The notes: a model not told the origin generated them from the sequence alone. DNA of 64,000 nt from Hirschia sp. (GCA_002709235.1 PAQI01000011.1:187632-251631); one strand, 5' to 3'. Counted from the stretch's first letter, positions 36,643 to 46,612 are shown. A program made the numbers and translations.

Positions 36643-38514
36643 ATGAAGAAAATTCTAACCGGAGCGGTCGCCTCCATTGCCTTGATCACAGCTGGTTGTG
36701 TGGCCACAGCCGGAAGCGACGCAGATCTGGCAACTGCCGAGATGGAAGCTTCCTCCGCCGCCATGAACGCTGAAATGGTGACAGTCGATGACGCCTACGC
36801 CTTCATCGAGAAGGTTGAGGCCGAGATGTCGGAAATGTCCGAATATGTCGCGCGCATCTACTGGAACCAGGCCACCAATATCACCTTCGACACGAACTGG
36901 CTGGCAGCAAAGGCTGGTGGTGAATTCACCGAAATGGCGGTCAAATACGCCAATGAGACCAAGAAATATGAAGGTCTGGATCTGCCACCTGAACTGGCCC
37001 GCAAGTTCCAGATCCTCAAATCCGGCATCACCCTGCCCGCTCCCCAGACAGAAGGCGCTGCGGCTGAACTGGCCGAGATCACAACCAGCCTGGACGCCAC
37101 CTACGGCACCGGCAAGTTCGAATACAAGGGCGAGGTCCTGAACCTTGAGGAACTGTCCAACATCATCGCCACCAGCCGCGACCCCGAAGAGCTGAAAGCC
37201 GTCTGGGAAGGCTGGCGTACCATCTCACCACCCATGAAAGACGACTATGCTCACATGGTCGAGATCGCCAATGAAGGCGCGCGCGAACTGGGCTTTGCCA
37301 ACCTCGCCGACATGTGGCTGTCAAACTATGACATGCCATCCGACGACATGGCCGCCGAAGTCGAACGCCTGTGGTCGCAGGTTGAACCCCTCTATGAAGA
37401 GCTGCACTGTCATGTACGCGCCAAGTTGAACGAACAATATGGCGATGAGGTCCAGCCTGCTGACGGCTATATCCGCGCCGATCTGCTCGGCAATATGTGG
37501 GCCCAGCAATGGTCCAACATCTACCCGCTGGTTGCGCCCGAAGGCACGTCCGGTCCGTCCTATGACATCACCGAAAAGCTGGTGGCCAAGGGCTATGACC
37601 CGCTCAAGATGGTCAAGACCGGTGAAGCCTTCTTCACTTCCTTGGGCCTCAAGGAACTTCCCGAGACGTTCTGGGAACGCTCCATGATCACCCGCCCTGC
37701 TGACCGGGAAGTGGTGTGCCACGCCTCTGCATGGGATCTGGATAATCAGGAAGACATCCGCATCAAGATGTGTACCCAGGTCAATTCAGAAGACTTCCAG
37801 ACCGTCCACCACGAGCTGGGACACAATTACTACCAGCGCGCCTACAAGGATCAGGATTACCTGCACCAGAATGGCGCGAATGACGGTTTCCACGAAGCCA
37901 TCGGAGACTTTCTCGCTCTGTCGATCACGCCATCCTATTATCAGGAACTGGGGCTGATCTCCGAAGACGAGATCCCACCCGCCGAAGCCGATACCGGATT
38001 GTTGATGAACCAGGCGCTCGACAAGATCGCCTTCCTGCCCTTTGGCCTGATGGTCGACAAATGGCGCTGGGATGTGTTCCGCGGTGAAACCACGCCGGAT
38101 GAATACACGGCCAGCTGGGTGGAACTGCGCCAGAAATATCAGGGCATCACTCCTCCCGGTGAACGTCCGGCAGATGCCTTCGACCCCGGCGCGAAATACC
38201 ACATTCCAGGTAACACGCCTTACCTGCGCTATTTCCTGTCATTCGTGATGCAGTTCCAGTTCCACAAGGCCGCCTGTGAGCAGGCCGGATGGGAAGGACC
38301 GCTGCACCGCTGTTCGATCTATGGAAATGAAGAGGTCGGTGCCAAGTTCAACGCGATGATGGAAATGGGAGCCTCCAAGCCCTGGCCGGATGCGCTGGAA
38401 GCCTTTACCGGCACACGTGAAATGGATGGCGGAGCGATCATCGAATATTTCGCGCCGCTGATGACCTATCTGGAAGAGGAAAACAAGGACCGCAATTGCG
38501 GCTGGTCCGAATAA
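36643..38514 (+). CDS. M2 family peptidyl-dipeptidase (ACE-like) lipoprotein
   Basis: A 623-residue zinc peptidase of the angiotensin-converting-enzyme family, predicted to remove dipeptides from peptide C-termini in the periplasm. The signal MKKILTGAVASIALITAGC has a lipobox. Zinc site: His390-Glu391-x-x-His394 in VHHELGHNYY, with the third ligand Glu in GFHEAIGDFLAL about 24 residues later. Other M2 landmarks are RIYWNQATNITFDTNW near residues 69-84 and HIPGNTPYLRYFLSFVMQFQ near 522-541, ending in ACEQAGW. A terminator follows. Confidence 0.95.
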   Translation: MKKILTGAVASIALITAGCVATAGSDADLATAEMEASSAAMNAEMVTVDDAYAFIEKVEAEMSEMSEYVARIYWNQATNITFDTNWLAAKAGGEFTEMAVKYANETKKYEGLDLPPELARKFQILKSGITLPAPQTEGAAAELAEITTSLDATYGTGKFEYKGEVLNLEELSNIIATSRDPEELKAVWEGWRTISPPMKDDYAHMVEIANEGARELGFANLADMWLSNYDMPSDDMAAEVERLWSQVEPLYEELHCHVRAKLNEQYGDEVQPADGYIRADLLGNMWAQQWSNIYPLVAPEGTSGPSYDITEKLVAKGYDPLKMVKTGEAFFTSLGLKELPETFWERSMITRPADREVVCHASAWDLDNQEDIRIKMCTQVNSEDFQTVHHELGHNYYQRAYKDQDYLHQNGANDGFHEAIGDFLALSITPSYYQELGLISEDEIPPAEADTGLLMNQALDKIAFLPFGLMVDKWRWDVFRGETTPDEYTASWVELRQKYQGITPPGERPADAFDPGAKYHIPGNTPYLRYFLSFVMQFQFHKAACEQAGWEGPLHRCSIYGNEEVGAKFNAMMEMGASKPWPDALEAFTGTREMDGGAIIEYFAPLMTYLEEENKDRNCGWSE

Positions 38515-38540
38515 TCCTTTCCGTATCGGAATGAAACAAG

Positions 38541-38571
38541 AAGGACGATCTCTGCGGAGGTCGTCCTTTTT
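38541..38571 (+). terminator. Rho-independent terminator after the M2 peptidase
   Basis: Stem AAGGACGA / TCGTCCTT with loop TCTCTGCGGAGG, followed by a run of T (TTTTTG), 26 bases after the peptidase stop. Confidence 0.85.
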
Positions 38572-38719
38572 GCTGATAACCAGAAAACCAAAGGCCTATT
38601 AAGGCACAAGCTCGATTTTCACCTTGGTTTCAACGCTTTGGAAACCTTGTCTGTGTAGAACCGATGCCGGTGGCGGGATAACATACGAATTGCGCAAAAT
38701 GCGCAAAGGATGAAGTCCC

Positions 38720-41383
38720 GTGAAGCTTCAGTACAAACTTGTCATCACCAGCCTCCCAGTCGTCATGCTGGCTGCGCTTCTGGCAGCCTTCAGTATTGTC
38801 TGGCTTCAATACACTCAGTATCACGACCGCTATAGCCGTACGCTGGAAACCTATATCCAGGAGCGCGGCAAGCGCGAAGCATCCCAGTTTCAGCAATTGG
38901 AAAAAGCCCACGCGATCGCTGAGGGACTGTTTCTTGCCACGCATGAGCACCTGACAGACGCCGAGATTGCGGCCGGTTTCGACAAATTCTTCGATGAAGC
39001 CGAAGACGGCTCCTTTCGCTCACGCGATGGTGTCTATGATGGCATGCTTGATCGCAATCTTGGTTGGATCAGCGGCATTGGCGCGATGGGGTCATCATCA
39101 TCGCCCATGACGATAGATCGCAAACGCACCGTCTATTCGGCCTTGCTGGCCATTGCCCGCACAGCGCCCAGCTTCCAATCCGAAATCGAGAGCCTGTGGT
39201 ATTTCACGCCCACAAACGACATCGTCATTCATGCGCCCAACCGCCCGGACAATCTTGAATTCTATCGCAAGACAGCACCGTCCAGTTTCAGGGTCCAGGA
39301 TCACGCCACATTTCTCGACAATATCACCTGGGAGAACAATCCCGATGGCGTTACCTTGTGCACGGCACTCTCGCGACTGGTCTATGTGCAAGATGGCGTC
39401 GCGCTGACAGCAGGATGTCAGACACCATCGCGCCTTGGCACGCAGCAATTTGGAGCATGGGGCACGACAATGCCCATGGCTGGCCCCTTCAAGCGCGCCG
39501 TGTCTGAAACTCCCATGCCCGAAGCCGAGCTCTTCCTGTTGGGGCCAAAGGGTGAGCTGATGGCCCACCCCGATCTGGTGGAAGCCGACAATCTGACCTA
39601 TGACGCCATAGAAGAAGTCATTCCCAAGGTCCGGATTGACCAGCTGATGACGCGCATACACGCGAAAGACCAGCAATATGGTGTTATCTCGGATCGATGG
39701 TTTGGCCTGCCCGGTGACATCTACAGCTTCTATGAAATCGAGACGCCCGGCTGGTTCGTGATCGTGAAGCTGGAAAAGGGATTCATCTTCTCAGAAGCCC
39801 TGCATGCCGTTACGCCCGTCTTCCTTGCGACCGTCCTGCTCATCGCACTGACCATCTATGCCTTGTCCTACCTGATTACCCATTATGGAATCCGGCCCAT
39901 CGGGCGCCTGGCCAGGACCTTTGCGAATGTCGATGGTGCAGATCGCGACAACAAGGACACGCTCAGTATCCACGATCTTCTGGAACGCAATGACGAACTT
40001 GGCGATCTGGCCAGATCGCTCAATGGCTATCACGAGCGCAGTATCGAGAATGTCGAACTGCTCGAGAAGAAAGTGTCTGAGCGGACCAGCGAACTTCAGC
40101 GCGCCACGGATGCCAAGACGATCTTCCTCGCCAATATGAGCCATGAACTGCGCACACCGCTTAATGGCATATTGGGAATATCCGGCTCATTGCGTCGCCG
40201 TACGAAATGCACGGACACAATCGAAATGGCTGACCTGATCGAACAGTCGGCGCTGACACTCGAAAAACTGCTGTCGGATGTCCTCGATATTTCGAAGGTG
40301 GAATCCGGCCAGCTGGAACTGGAAGAAACTCAGTTCAACCTGAACGCTGCCTTGCGCTCGGTGATTGATCTGCAAGCCATCTCGGCTGATGACAAGGGCC
40401 TGCGGATCGAAACCGATCTGGACGACAGATGCGATGCCGTCTTTACTGGAGACCCCGTCAGACTGAAGCAGATCGCCACCAACCTGCTTTCAAATGCGGT
40501 GAAATTTACCGATGACGGGCATGTCAGGTTTTCGCTCCGCCAGATTGCAGAGCAAGGCGACAGACGCAGCTTCACAATGACCGTGGAAGATACCGGATGC
40601 GGTATCGCGCTTGAAGACCAGGACAATATCTTCGATCGCTTCAGCCAGGCAAACCCCACTATCCACCGCAAATATGGCGGCACCGGATTAGGCCTTTCCA
40701 TTGTCAGATCGCTGGTCGAGCTGCTGGGGGGGGCCCTGACGGTCAAATCCAATCCGGGCGTCGGTAGCCAGTTCATCTGCACATTCGACCTGCTGGCAAC
40801 CGATCTGGAGGCACAACCGCCGCAATTCCTGCGCACAGATCACATGCCGACTGTTCAGCAAGATCCCAAGGCCTCAAGCGGCAACATGACTGCATCTGAT
40901 GAACCGATCAGAATATTGCTGGCGGAAGACCATGCCGTGAACCGCCGGGTGGTGGAGCTTATCCTGGATTCTCAGGGCATTGAGGTTGTCAGTGTCACAA
41001 ACGGTCGGGAGGCGATCGACACCTTCGCCAAGGAGGCATTTGACCTGGTGCTGATGGATGTACGCATGCCTGAATGTAGCGGGCTGGACGCGACGCGCCG
41101 GATCCGCAGCATGGAAGCAAAAGCTGCTTCCACACCTGTTCCGATCATCATGTTGTCAGCAGATACCTCAGACCACGACATCCAGACTGCTGAAAGAGCC
41201 GGGGCCACAATGCATATCAGCAAACCGATCACCCCCGAAAAGCTGCTGTCTGCCATTGCCAGCGTTCTTGAAAATGATCGGCCCGTTTTTGAAATTCAGA
41301 CCACGGGCAGCAGCAGACCTGCGCAGTCGAGCTCATCAGGAAAAAGCCAGGACGAGGTTCTTTCAATCAGATCACAATCCTGA
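38720..41383 (+). CDS. Membrane hybrid histidine kinase (Cache-like sensor, HAMP, HisKA, HATPase, REC)
   Basis: An 887-residue hybrid kinase. TM1 is near residues 8-30 and TM2 near 365-388 (FLATVLLIALTIYALSYLI), bracketing a roughly 330-residue periplasmic domain that resembles dCache sensors. HAMP follows (about 390-445), then HisKA with His475 in NMSHELRTPLNGI, HATPase_c with NLLSNAVKF, DTGCGIAL and GTGLGLSIV, and a receiver domain with phosphoacceptor Asp780 in LVLMDVRMP. The start is GTG at 38720 with an AAGGATGAAG upstream. The internal receiver suggests phosphorelay to an unlinked Hpt protein, since none is nearby. Confidence 0.94.
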   Translation: MKLQYKLVITSLPVVMLAALLAAFSIVWLQYTQYHDRYSRTLETYIQERGKREASQFQQLEKAHAIAEGLFLATHEHLTDAEIAAGFDKFFDEAEDGSFRSRDGVYDGMLDRNLGWISGIGAMGSSSSPMTIDRKRTVYSALLAIARTAPSFQSEIESLWYFTPTNDIVIHAPNRPDNLEFYRKTAPSSFRVQDHATFLDNITWENNPDGVTLCTALSRLVYVQDGVALTAGCQTPSRLGTQQFGAWGTTMPMAGPFKRAVSETPMPEAELFLLGPKGELMAHPDLVEADNLTYDAIEEVIPKVRIDQLMTRIHAKDQQYGVISDRWFGLPGDIYSFYEIETPGWFVIVKLEKGFIFSEALHAVTPVFLATVLLIALTIYALSYLITHYGIRPIGRLARTFANVDGADRDNKDTLSIHDLLERNDELGDLARSLNGYHERSIENVELLEKKVSERTSELQRATDAKTIFLANMSHELRTPLNGILGISGSLRRRTKCTDTIEMADLIEQSALTLEKLLSDVLDISKVESGQLELEETQFNLNAALRSVIDLQAISADDKGLRIETDLDDRCDAVFTGDPVRLKQIATNLLSNAVKFTDDGHVRFSLRQIAEQGDRRSFTMTVEDTGCGIALEDQDNIFDRFSQANPTIHRKYGGTGLGLSIVRSLVELLGGALTVKSNPGVGSQFICTFDLLATDLEAQPPQFLRTDHMPTVQQDPKASSGNMTASDEPIRILLAEDHAVNRRVVELILDSQGIEVVSVTNGREAIDTFAKEAFDLVLMDVRMPECSGLDATRRIRSMEAKAASTPVPIIMLSADTSDHDIQTAERAGATMHISKPITPEKLLSAIASVLENDRPVFEIQTTGSSRPAQSSSSGKSQDEVLSIRSQS

Positions 41384-41427
41384 AAAACTGACGGCGAATC
41401 TATAGTGTCGGCCGCTGGTAAGCTCTC

Positions 41428-42873
41428 ATGACCTCACATATGCGCGCATTCTGTGCTGCAACTCTCGCAAGTCTTGCTCTCTTGGCTTGTGCGGATAACC
41501 ATCAGACCCCACCCACACCCGGGAGCGTGTTGTTCACACATGTGCGTATCCCTGACCTGACCGATCCGTCCGGCAAGACATTGCTGGATGCTTCCATCCT
41601 TGTTGAAGGTGATCGCATTACCGCGGTTGAAACCGGTGATGGCGCGGCAAGGCTGGAGGCCCAGCGCACGATTGATGCGACTGGCATGACGGCCCTTCCC
41701 GGCCTTTATGACATGCATGTCCATCTGTGGGATGAACCAGAGCTGGCAGCCTATCTCTCCTATGGCGTGACCACGGTACGCAATATGTCTGGCATGCCCT
41801 TTCACCTGGAATGGGCGGAACAGATCAAAGCGGGAGAAAGGACAGGCCCGCGCCTTCTCACCACCGGGCCCATTCTCAACAGCCATGGCCCGAATGAGCA
41901 GATCAATCACCAGATCGTCGAAACCGCTGACGAAGCACGCGCCGCCGTGCGTCAGCAGAAGGATTGGGGCTATAAGGACCTCAAGGTCTATTCCAATCTC
42001 ACCCGTGAGGCTTATGACGCCATACTGGATGAAGCGAGCACACTTGGCCTGACCATATCAGGCCACCCGCCCGAAGGACGCAGAGACCCCGGCATTCCTC
42101 AAGAACGACCCTTCAACATCGCCTTTGAAGAGATCCTTGATGATGGCTTCCTGACGCTGGAGCATAGCGAATCCATCGTCTGGCACGGCCTTTATGACAG
42201 CCACGACCCTGAACCTGCGCGCGTCCTTGCACGCGCTATCGCCGCCTCCGGCACCGCCGTCACGCCTACGCTACTGGCCTATCACAATTTGCTGCGCGTG
42301 GCAGAGACGAGCGGCGAAGCGGCCCGACGCCCGGAGGTCGAGCTGCTGAACCCGGTAATCATGCAACAAGAACAGGCAGGTGTGGAATTCTGGGCACAAC
42401 AGCCCGCCGACGCCATGACCATCCATGACCGCTTCCTCGGCAGCTTCACGCAGATGATGCAGGAAGAAGGTGTATTGCTTGTGGCCGGTTCAGATGCTGG
42501 CATCTTCATCAACATTCCGGGCCTGTCGCTTCTGGAGGAAATCCAGCTGCTTGCGCGCGCCGGGCTCACGCCATTGGAGGCGCTGCAAACCGCCAGCTAC
42601 AATCCGGCCCTTTTGCTGGATGAAGCGGACCAGCGCGGACAGATCGCCAGGGGCTATATTGCGGATCTGGTGCTCTATGCCTGTGATCCCCTCACCGATC
42701 TCACCTGTCTGGAAAAACCTGCCGGTGTCATGGCCCAGTGTGTGTGGCATGACGCTGCCAGGCTGGAAGCCCTCAAGGCAATAGCTCGCCAGCATGATGC
42801 AGACCGCACAATGTCGCTGGTCTTTCCCGCCCTTGAGGCACAAGGCGTCGATCTGAGCGTGCTGGCCCAGTAG
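41428..42873 (+). CDS. Amidohydrolase family lipoprotein
   Basis: A 481-residue metal-dependent hydrolase: signal MRAFCAATLASLALLAC with lipobox, then the amidohydrolase beta-barrel. Metal-site candidates are MHVHLW near residues 96-101, the lysine in YKDLKVYSN near 182-190, His in ISGHPPEG near 211-218, His in LEHSESI near 247-253 and Asp in AGSDAGIF near 353-360. It resembles imidazolonepropionase/prolidase-type exported amidohydrolases that act on peptides or N-acyl compounds; the substrate is not determined. It follows the hybrid kinase by 44 bases, which may be incidental. Confidence 0.9.
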   Translation: MTSHMRAFCAATLASLALLACADNHQTPPTPGSVLFTHVRIPDLTDPSGKTLLDASILVEGDRITAVETGDGAARLEAQRTIDATGMTALPGLYDMHVHLWDEPELAAYLSYGVTTVRNMSGMPFHLEWAEQIKAGERTGPRLLTTGPILNSHGPNEQINHQIVETADEARAAVRQQKDWGYKDLKVYSNLTREAYDAILDEASTLGLTISGHPPEGRRDPGIPQERPFNIAFEEILDDGFLTLEHSESIVWHGLYDSHDPEPARVLARAIAASGTAVTPTLLAYHNLLRVAETSGEAARRPEVELLNPVIMQQEQAGVEFWAQQPADAMTIHDRFLGSFTQMMQEEGVLLVAGSDAGIFINIPGLSLLEEIQLLARAGLTPLEALQTASYNPALLLDEADQRGQIARGYIADLVLYACDPLTDLTCLEKPAGVMAQCVWHDAARLEALKAIARQHDADRTMSLVFPALEAQGVDLSVLAQ

Positions 42874-43053
42874 ATCTGCGTGCAGACATTCCAATTACGC
42901 CTGTCCTGATAAACACAGAAAATTATGCATATCAGACGATGTCTGCCCTTGTTTCCTTTTTTAGAATGATTATAAATTAGTGCAGAGAGATTGCTGGGGA
43001 CGGGCTGACCGCACGCCTATTGGTAATCGCTCTGACACAGAAACTTTCAGGCA

Positions 43054-43078
43054 GACATCTCTTGTGAGGAGAGATGTC
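43054..43078 (+). promoter_or_regulatory. Perfect hairpin/palindrome upstream of ahpC
   Basis: GACATCTCT (43054-43062), loop TGTGAGG, AGAGATGTC (43070-43078): a flawless 9-bp inverted repeat 54 bases before the ahpC start. It could be a DNA operator for a peroxide regulator or a leader hairpin. It does not match the OxyR spacing convincingly. A GAGGAG sequence is partly inside the right half. Confidence 0.55.
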
Positions 43079-43131
43079 AAATGCGTCCCCTGAACCGGGA
43101 CGTCGCCTTATATTTTACAGATGGAGATCTC

Positions 43132-43695
43132 ATGTCGCTGGTCAACACCCCTATCAAGCCATTCTCTGCCACCGCTTATAAAGCCGGTGAATTCGTGGAC
43201 ATCACCGAAGCTGACGTCAAAGGCAAATGGGCCATCTTCTTCTTCTACCCGGCTGACTTCACATTCGTCTGCCCGACCGAGCTGGAAGACCTTCAGGACG
43301 AATATGCAAACCTTCAGTCCATGGGCGTGGAAGTCTTCTCCGTATCCACGGACACTCACTTCTCCCACAAGGCATGGCACGACACATCGCCAGCCATCGG
43401 CAAGATCCAGTACTACATGGTCGGTGACCAGACCGGTACGATCACCACCAATTTCGACGTGATGCGCGAAGGTGCTGGCCTGGCTGACCGTGGTACATTC
43501 GTGGTTGACCCGGACGGTATCATCCAGGTCATGGAAACCACCTGTGAAGGTGTTGGCCGTAACGCCAAGGAACTGGTTCGCAAGGTGAAAGCCGCCATCC
43601 ACGTCCGTAACAACCCGGGCCAGGTCTGCCCGGCGAAATGGGAAGAAGGTTCCGAAACACTCGCACCTTCCCTCGACCTTGTCGGCAAGATCTGA
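43132..43695 (+). CDS. ahpC: Alkyl hydroperoxide reductase subunit C (typical 2-Cys peroxiredoxin)
   Basis: Reduces hydrogen peroxide and organic hydroperoxides in the cytoplasm. The 187 residues carry the peroxidatic Cys47 in DFTFVCPTE and the resolving Cys166 in GQVCPAKW, with the GGxG-like and YF-type features of sensitive peroxiredoxins near the C-terminus reduced to KWEEGSETL. The start at 43132 matches the conserved family N-terminus MSLxNTxIKPF and has GGAG upstream. An in-frame ATG at 43081 with a good ribosome binding site would add 17 atypical residues and is not chosen. ahpF follows. Confidence 0.97.
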   Translation: MSLVNTPIKPFSATAYKAGEFVDITEADVKGKWAIFFFYPADFTFVCPTELEDLQDEYANLQSMGVEVFSVSTDTHFSHKAWHDTSPAIGKIQYYMVGDQTGTITTNFDVMREGAGLADRGTFVVDPDGIIQVMETTCEGVGRNAKELVRKVKAAIHVRNNPGQVCPAKWEEGSETLAPSLDLVGKI

Positions 43696-43712
43696 TCTGA
43701 GCCGATAAGACC

Positions 43713-43763
43713 GCGGTCCCGCCTGGCAAGCGTCCCCCCCACTAGCCTTCCTCGCGGGACCGC
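43713..43763 (+). other. Long-loop inverted repeat between ahpC and ahpF
   Basis: GCGGTCCCGC (43713-43722) and GCGGGACCGC (43754-43763) form a perfect 10-bp stem with a 31-base C-rich loop. No T-run follows, so it is more likely an mRNA stability element or partial attenuator than a full terminator. It would fit the common need for more AhpC than AhpF. Confidence 0.55.
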
Positions 43764-43838
43764 ACCCTTACCCCTCATCCCCCAAACGCCCCCCCTTTCA
43801 ATAGACGGGAGACGCTCACCACGCAGGAGACATGCATC

Positions 43839-45422
43839 ATGCTGGACGACACTCTGAAAGCCCAACTCAAGGCCTATATGGAAAACATTCGCCACCCGAT
43901 CGAACTGATCGCGGCGCTGGATGACCGCAAGGCAAGCCAGGACCTTGAAGAACTCCTCCAGGAGATCACTGCACTCTCCGACAAGGTGAGCTGGACACGC
44001 GGCGAAGACGCTCGCGCGCCTTCCTTTGCGATCACTCGCCCCGGCACCGATATTTCCGTGCGCTTTGCCGGTATCCCGCTGGGCCACGAATTCACGTCGC
44101 TGGTGCTGGCCCTGCTGCATGTTGGCGGACACCCGCCCAAGGTGGACGATGCCACAATCGAGCAGATCAAGGCGCTCGACGGTGAGTTCAACTTCGAAGT
44201 CTATTTCTCGCTGACCTGCCAGAACTGCCCGGATGTGGTGCAGGCTCTCAACACGATGAGCGCGCTCAACCCCAATATCCACGCAACCTCCATCGATGGT
44301 GCCCTGTTCAAGGAAGAGGTCGATGCGCGGGAAGTCATGGCGGTGCCCAGCATCTATCTCAATGGCGAGCCCTTCGCATCCGGCCGCATGGATCTGCAAC
44401 AGATCCTCGCCAAGATCGACACCGGCGCGGAAGCTCGCATGGCCGAGGAGATCAAGCAGAAGGACCCGTTCGAGGTGCTTGTTGTCGGTGGTGGTCCTGC
44501 CGGTGCTGCCGCTGCAATCTATGCCTCCCGCAAGGGCATCCGCACAGGCGTGGCCGCCGAACGCTTTGGCGGTCAGGTGCTCGACACGATGGGCATTGAA
44601 AACCTGATTTCAGTGATCCACACCGAAGGCCCCAAACTGGCCAGCGCGCTGGAAGCGCATGTCGGCGAATATGATGTCGATGTGATGAACCTTCAGAACG
44701 CCACCAAGCTCATCCCGGCGTCTGAACCAGGCGGCCTGCATGAAGTGCAGCTGGAGAATGGTGCGAGCCTGAAATCCAGATCCCTCGTGCTCGCCACAGG
44801 CGCACGCTGGCGCCAGATGGGCGTGCCCGGCGAAGACGAATATCGCAATAAGGGCGTGGCCTATTGCCCGCACTGTGACGGCCCCCTGTTCAAGGACAAG
44901 CGCACGGCTGTGATCGGCGGCGGAAATTCCGGCGTGGAAGCGGCCATCGACCTTGCAGGCATCGTCGCGCATGTCACGCTGATCGAGTTCGACACCCAGT
45001 TGCGTGCCGATGCCGTGCTGCAAAACAAGCTGCGCAGCCTGCCCAATGTGAAGATCATCACCTCCGCCATGACGACAAAGGTTGAAGGCGATGGATCGCG
45101 CGTCACCGGTCTGGTCTACAAGGACCGCAACACGGATGAGACGCATGAAATCGCGCTGGAAGGCATATTCGTTCAGATCGGCCTGGTGCCGAACACCGAA
45201 TGGCTCAAGGGCACGATCGAGCTCTCCCAACGTGGCGAGATCGTTACCGACATGCGCGGCGAAACCTCGATCCCCGGTATCTTCGCCGCGGGCGATGTGA
45301 CGACCACGCCTTACAAGCAGATCGTGATCTCCATGGGTGAAGGTGCCAAGGCGGCGCTGTCAGCCTTCGACTATCTGATCCGTCTGGCCCCTGTTGAGAC
45401 ACCGGCGCTGGAAACAGCCTGA
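43839..45422 (+). CDS. ahpF: Alkyl hydroperoxide reductase subunit F
   Basis: NADH-dependent flavoprotein that re-reduces AhpC. The 527 residues show the family order: an N-terminal double thioredoxin-fold domain with Cys127 and Cys130 in [11 protein letters not shown], then the FAD motif [15 protein letters not shown] near residues 213-227, the active disulfide in YCPHCDGP near 345-352, the NAD site [14 protein letters not shown], and a final FAD contact in [15 protein letters not shown]. The ribosome binding site is AGGAGA. A terminator follows. Confidence 0.97.
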   Translation: MLDDTLKAQLKAYMENIRHPIELIAALDDRKASQDLEELLQEITALSDKVSWTRGEDARAPSFAITRPGTDISVRFAGIPLGHEFTSLVLALLHVGGHPPKVDDATIEQIKALDGEFNFEVYFSLTCQNCPDVVQALNTMSALNPNIHATSIDGALFKEEVDAREVMAVPSIYLNGEPFASGRMDLQQILAKIDTGAEARMAEEIKQKDPFEVLVVGGGPAGAAAAIYASRKGIRTGVAAERFGGQVLDTMGIENLISVIHTEGPKLASALEAHVGEYDVDVMNLQNATKLIPASEPGGLHEVQLENGASLKSRSLVLATGARWRQMGVPGEDEYRNKGVAYCPHCDGPLFKDKRTAVIGGGNSGVEAAIDLAGIVAHVTLIEFDTQLRADAVLQNKLRSLPNVKIITSAMTTKVEGDGSRVTGLVYKDRNTDETHEIALEGIFVQIGLVPNTEWLKGTIELSQRGEIVTDMRGETSIPGIFAAGDVTTTPYKQIVISMGEGAKAALSAFDYLIRLAPVETPALETA

Positions 45423-45459
45423 GCCTCTTGCGGTCCATGACCGAACCAAATCGAAAACC

Positions 45460-45494
45460 GGGTCGCATCCTGACGGGTGCGGCCCTTTTTCTTT
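45460..45494 (+). terminator. Rho-independent terminator after ahpF
   Basis: Stem GGGTCGCA / TGCGGCCC (one G-T pair) with loop TCCTGACGGG, followed by TTTTTCTTT, 38 bases after the ahpF stop. Confidence 0.85.
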
Positions 45495-45512
45495 GCGTCA
45501 AACCTTGAATAT

Positions 45513-45527
45513 TGAGAATGATTCTCA
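45513..45527 (+). promoter_or_regulatory. Fur box upstream of the siderophore-interacting protein gene
   Basis: TGAGAAT-G-ATTCTCA is a perfect 7-1-7 palindrome and a textbook Fur-type operator. It lies in the gap after the ahpF terminator and 168 bases before the siderophore-interacting protein gene, in an AT-rich stretch suitable for a promoter. It implies iron-repressed expression of that gene. Confidence 0.75.
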
Positions 45528-45694
45528 CACATTAAAGCTACATCACTGGATGCAGGCCAAGCGTGTTCATCCACGTAAGCGTTAACGTCAATCAACGCCT
45601 ATCTGATGCCTCATCTCAAGGATGATGGCCAAAGGGAGAGAGGCACTCGTCTTTTCAGACGAAGCACCTGCCTTTTCGACCCGAAAGGACAATC

Positions 45695-46462
45695 ATGACA
45701 GCTGCCTTAACATCCGCCACCACGCCTCCCACAGTGCGCCGCGTGCGCCACGAAACCCGTATTCGACCACTGGAGGTCACCGCCGTCGACCGCCTGACAC
45801 CGCACATGATCCGCATTGCGCTCCGTGGTGACGACATGGCTGATTTCATTTCCGCATCGCCTGATGATCATCTCAAAGTGCTCATTGACGGGCCCGAAGG
45901 GGAACGACAGATGCGTGATTACACGCCGCGTCGCTTTTCCTGCGAAGACCAGACATTACTGCTCGATTTTGCGGTTCATGATGCCGGCCCTGCTACGCAA
46001 TGGGCGCTGGATGCCAGACCTGGCGACCAGCTGAACATTGGCGGCCCCCGTGGATCACGCATCATCGAGGGTGATATTCGCAACTGGCTCCTCATCGGTG
46101 ACGAAACCGCCCTGCCCGCCATCGGGCGGCGCATAGAAGAAGCCAGTGCCGACACCCAGTTCACAACCGTGATCGCCATTCCCGGCCCAGACGATCGGCA
46201 AACCTTCGACACAGCCGCAAAGGTCAATTCCGTCTGGATCTATCGTCCGGTCGCAGATGCCGCCAAGGCCGAACCGTTCATGAAGGTGATAGAGGATGTG
46301 ACCGTGACAGACGACACCTTTGTCTGGATCGCGGCAGAAGGCCTTGTCACACGCGGCCTGCGCCAGCATTTTCTGGACACCCGGCAACACCCGCCAAACT
46401 GGCTGAAAGCAGCCGGATATTGGGTGAAGGGACAGGCGGACACGACCGAGTCATTCGAATAA
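45695..46462 (+). CDS. Siderophore-interacting FAD-binding reductase (SIP family)
   Basis: A 255-residue cytoplasmic ferric-siderophore reductase of the SIP/ViuB family. The FAD-binding motif RDYTPRRF (R-x-Y-T-x-R) is near residues 74-81, with FAVHDAGPATQWAL near 92-105; the C-terminal NAD(P)H domain contains LLIGDETALPAIGRRIE near 131-147 and ends with GYWVKGQ. It would release iron from imported siderophores. No TonB-dependent receptor or transporter is in the window, so it may serve a system elsewhere. The Fur box upstream supports iron regulation. Confidence 0.93.
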   Translation: MTAALTSATTPPTVRRVRHETRIRPLEVTAVDRLTPHMIRIALRGDDMADFISASPDDHLKVLIDGPEGERQMRDYTPRRFSCEDQTLLLDFAVHDAGPATQWALDARPGDQLNIGGPRGSRIIEGDIRNWLLIGDETALPAIGRRIEEASADTQFTTVIAIPGPDDRQTFDTAAKVNSVWIYRPVADAAKAEPFMKVIEDVTVTDDTFVWIAAEGLVTRGLRQHFLDTRQHPPNWLKAAGYWVKGQADTTESFE

Positions 46463-46612
46463 TCCTAGCCGACGGAGCACTTTTCCTGATTCAATCCGTG
46501 AAACAGGGCGAAACTTCATTAAAGGTCAGAAATTCTGCGCATCACTCTGGTGTAAGCAGTTGCCAATCCCTAGATTTCAGTCAACCCTCATCTGATCAGG
46601 AGACCGCTCAAT

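Noticed and set aside
42890-43050. OxyR-type site upstream of ahpC
   Set aside because: AT-rich sequence is present, but I could not find the four spaced ATAG-type elements with proper spacing.
43081-43131. A longer AhpC beginning at the upstream ATG
   Set aside because: It has a good ribosome binding site, but the 17 added residues do not resemble any AhpC, whose conserved start is at 43132. A role as a leader peptide is possible but unsupported.
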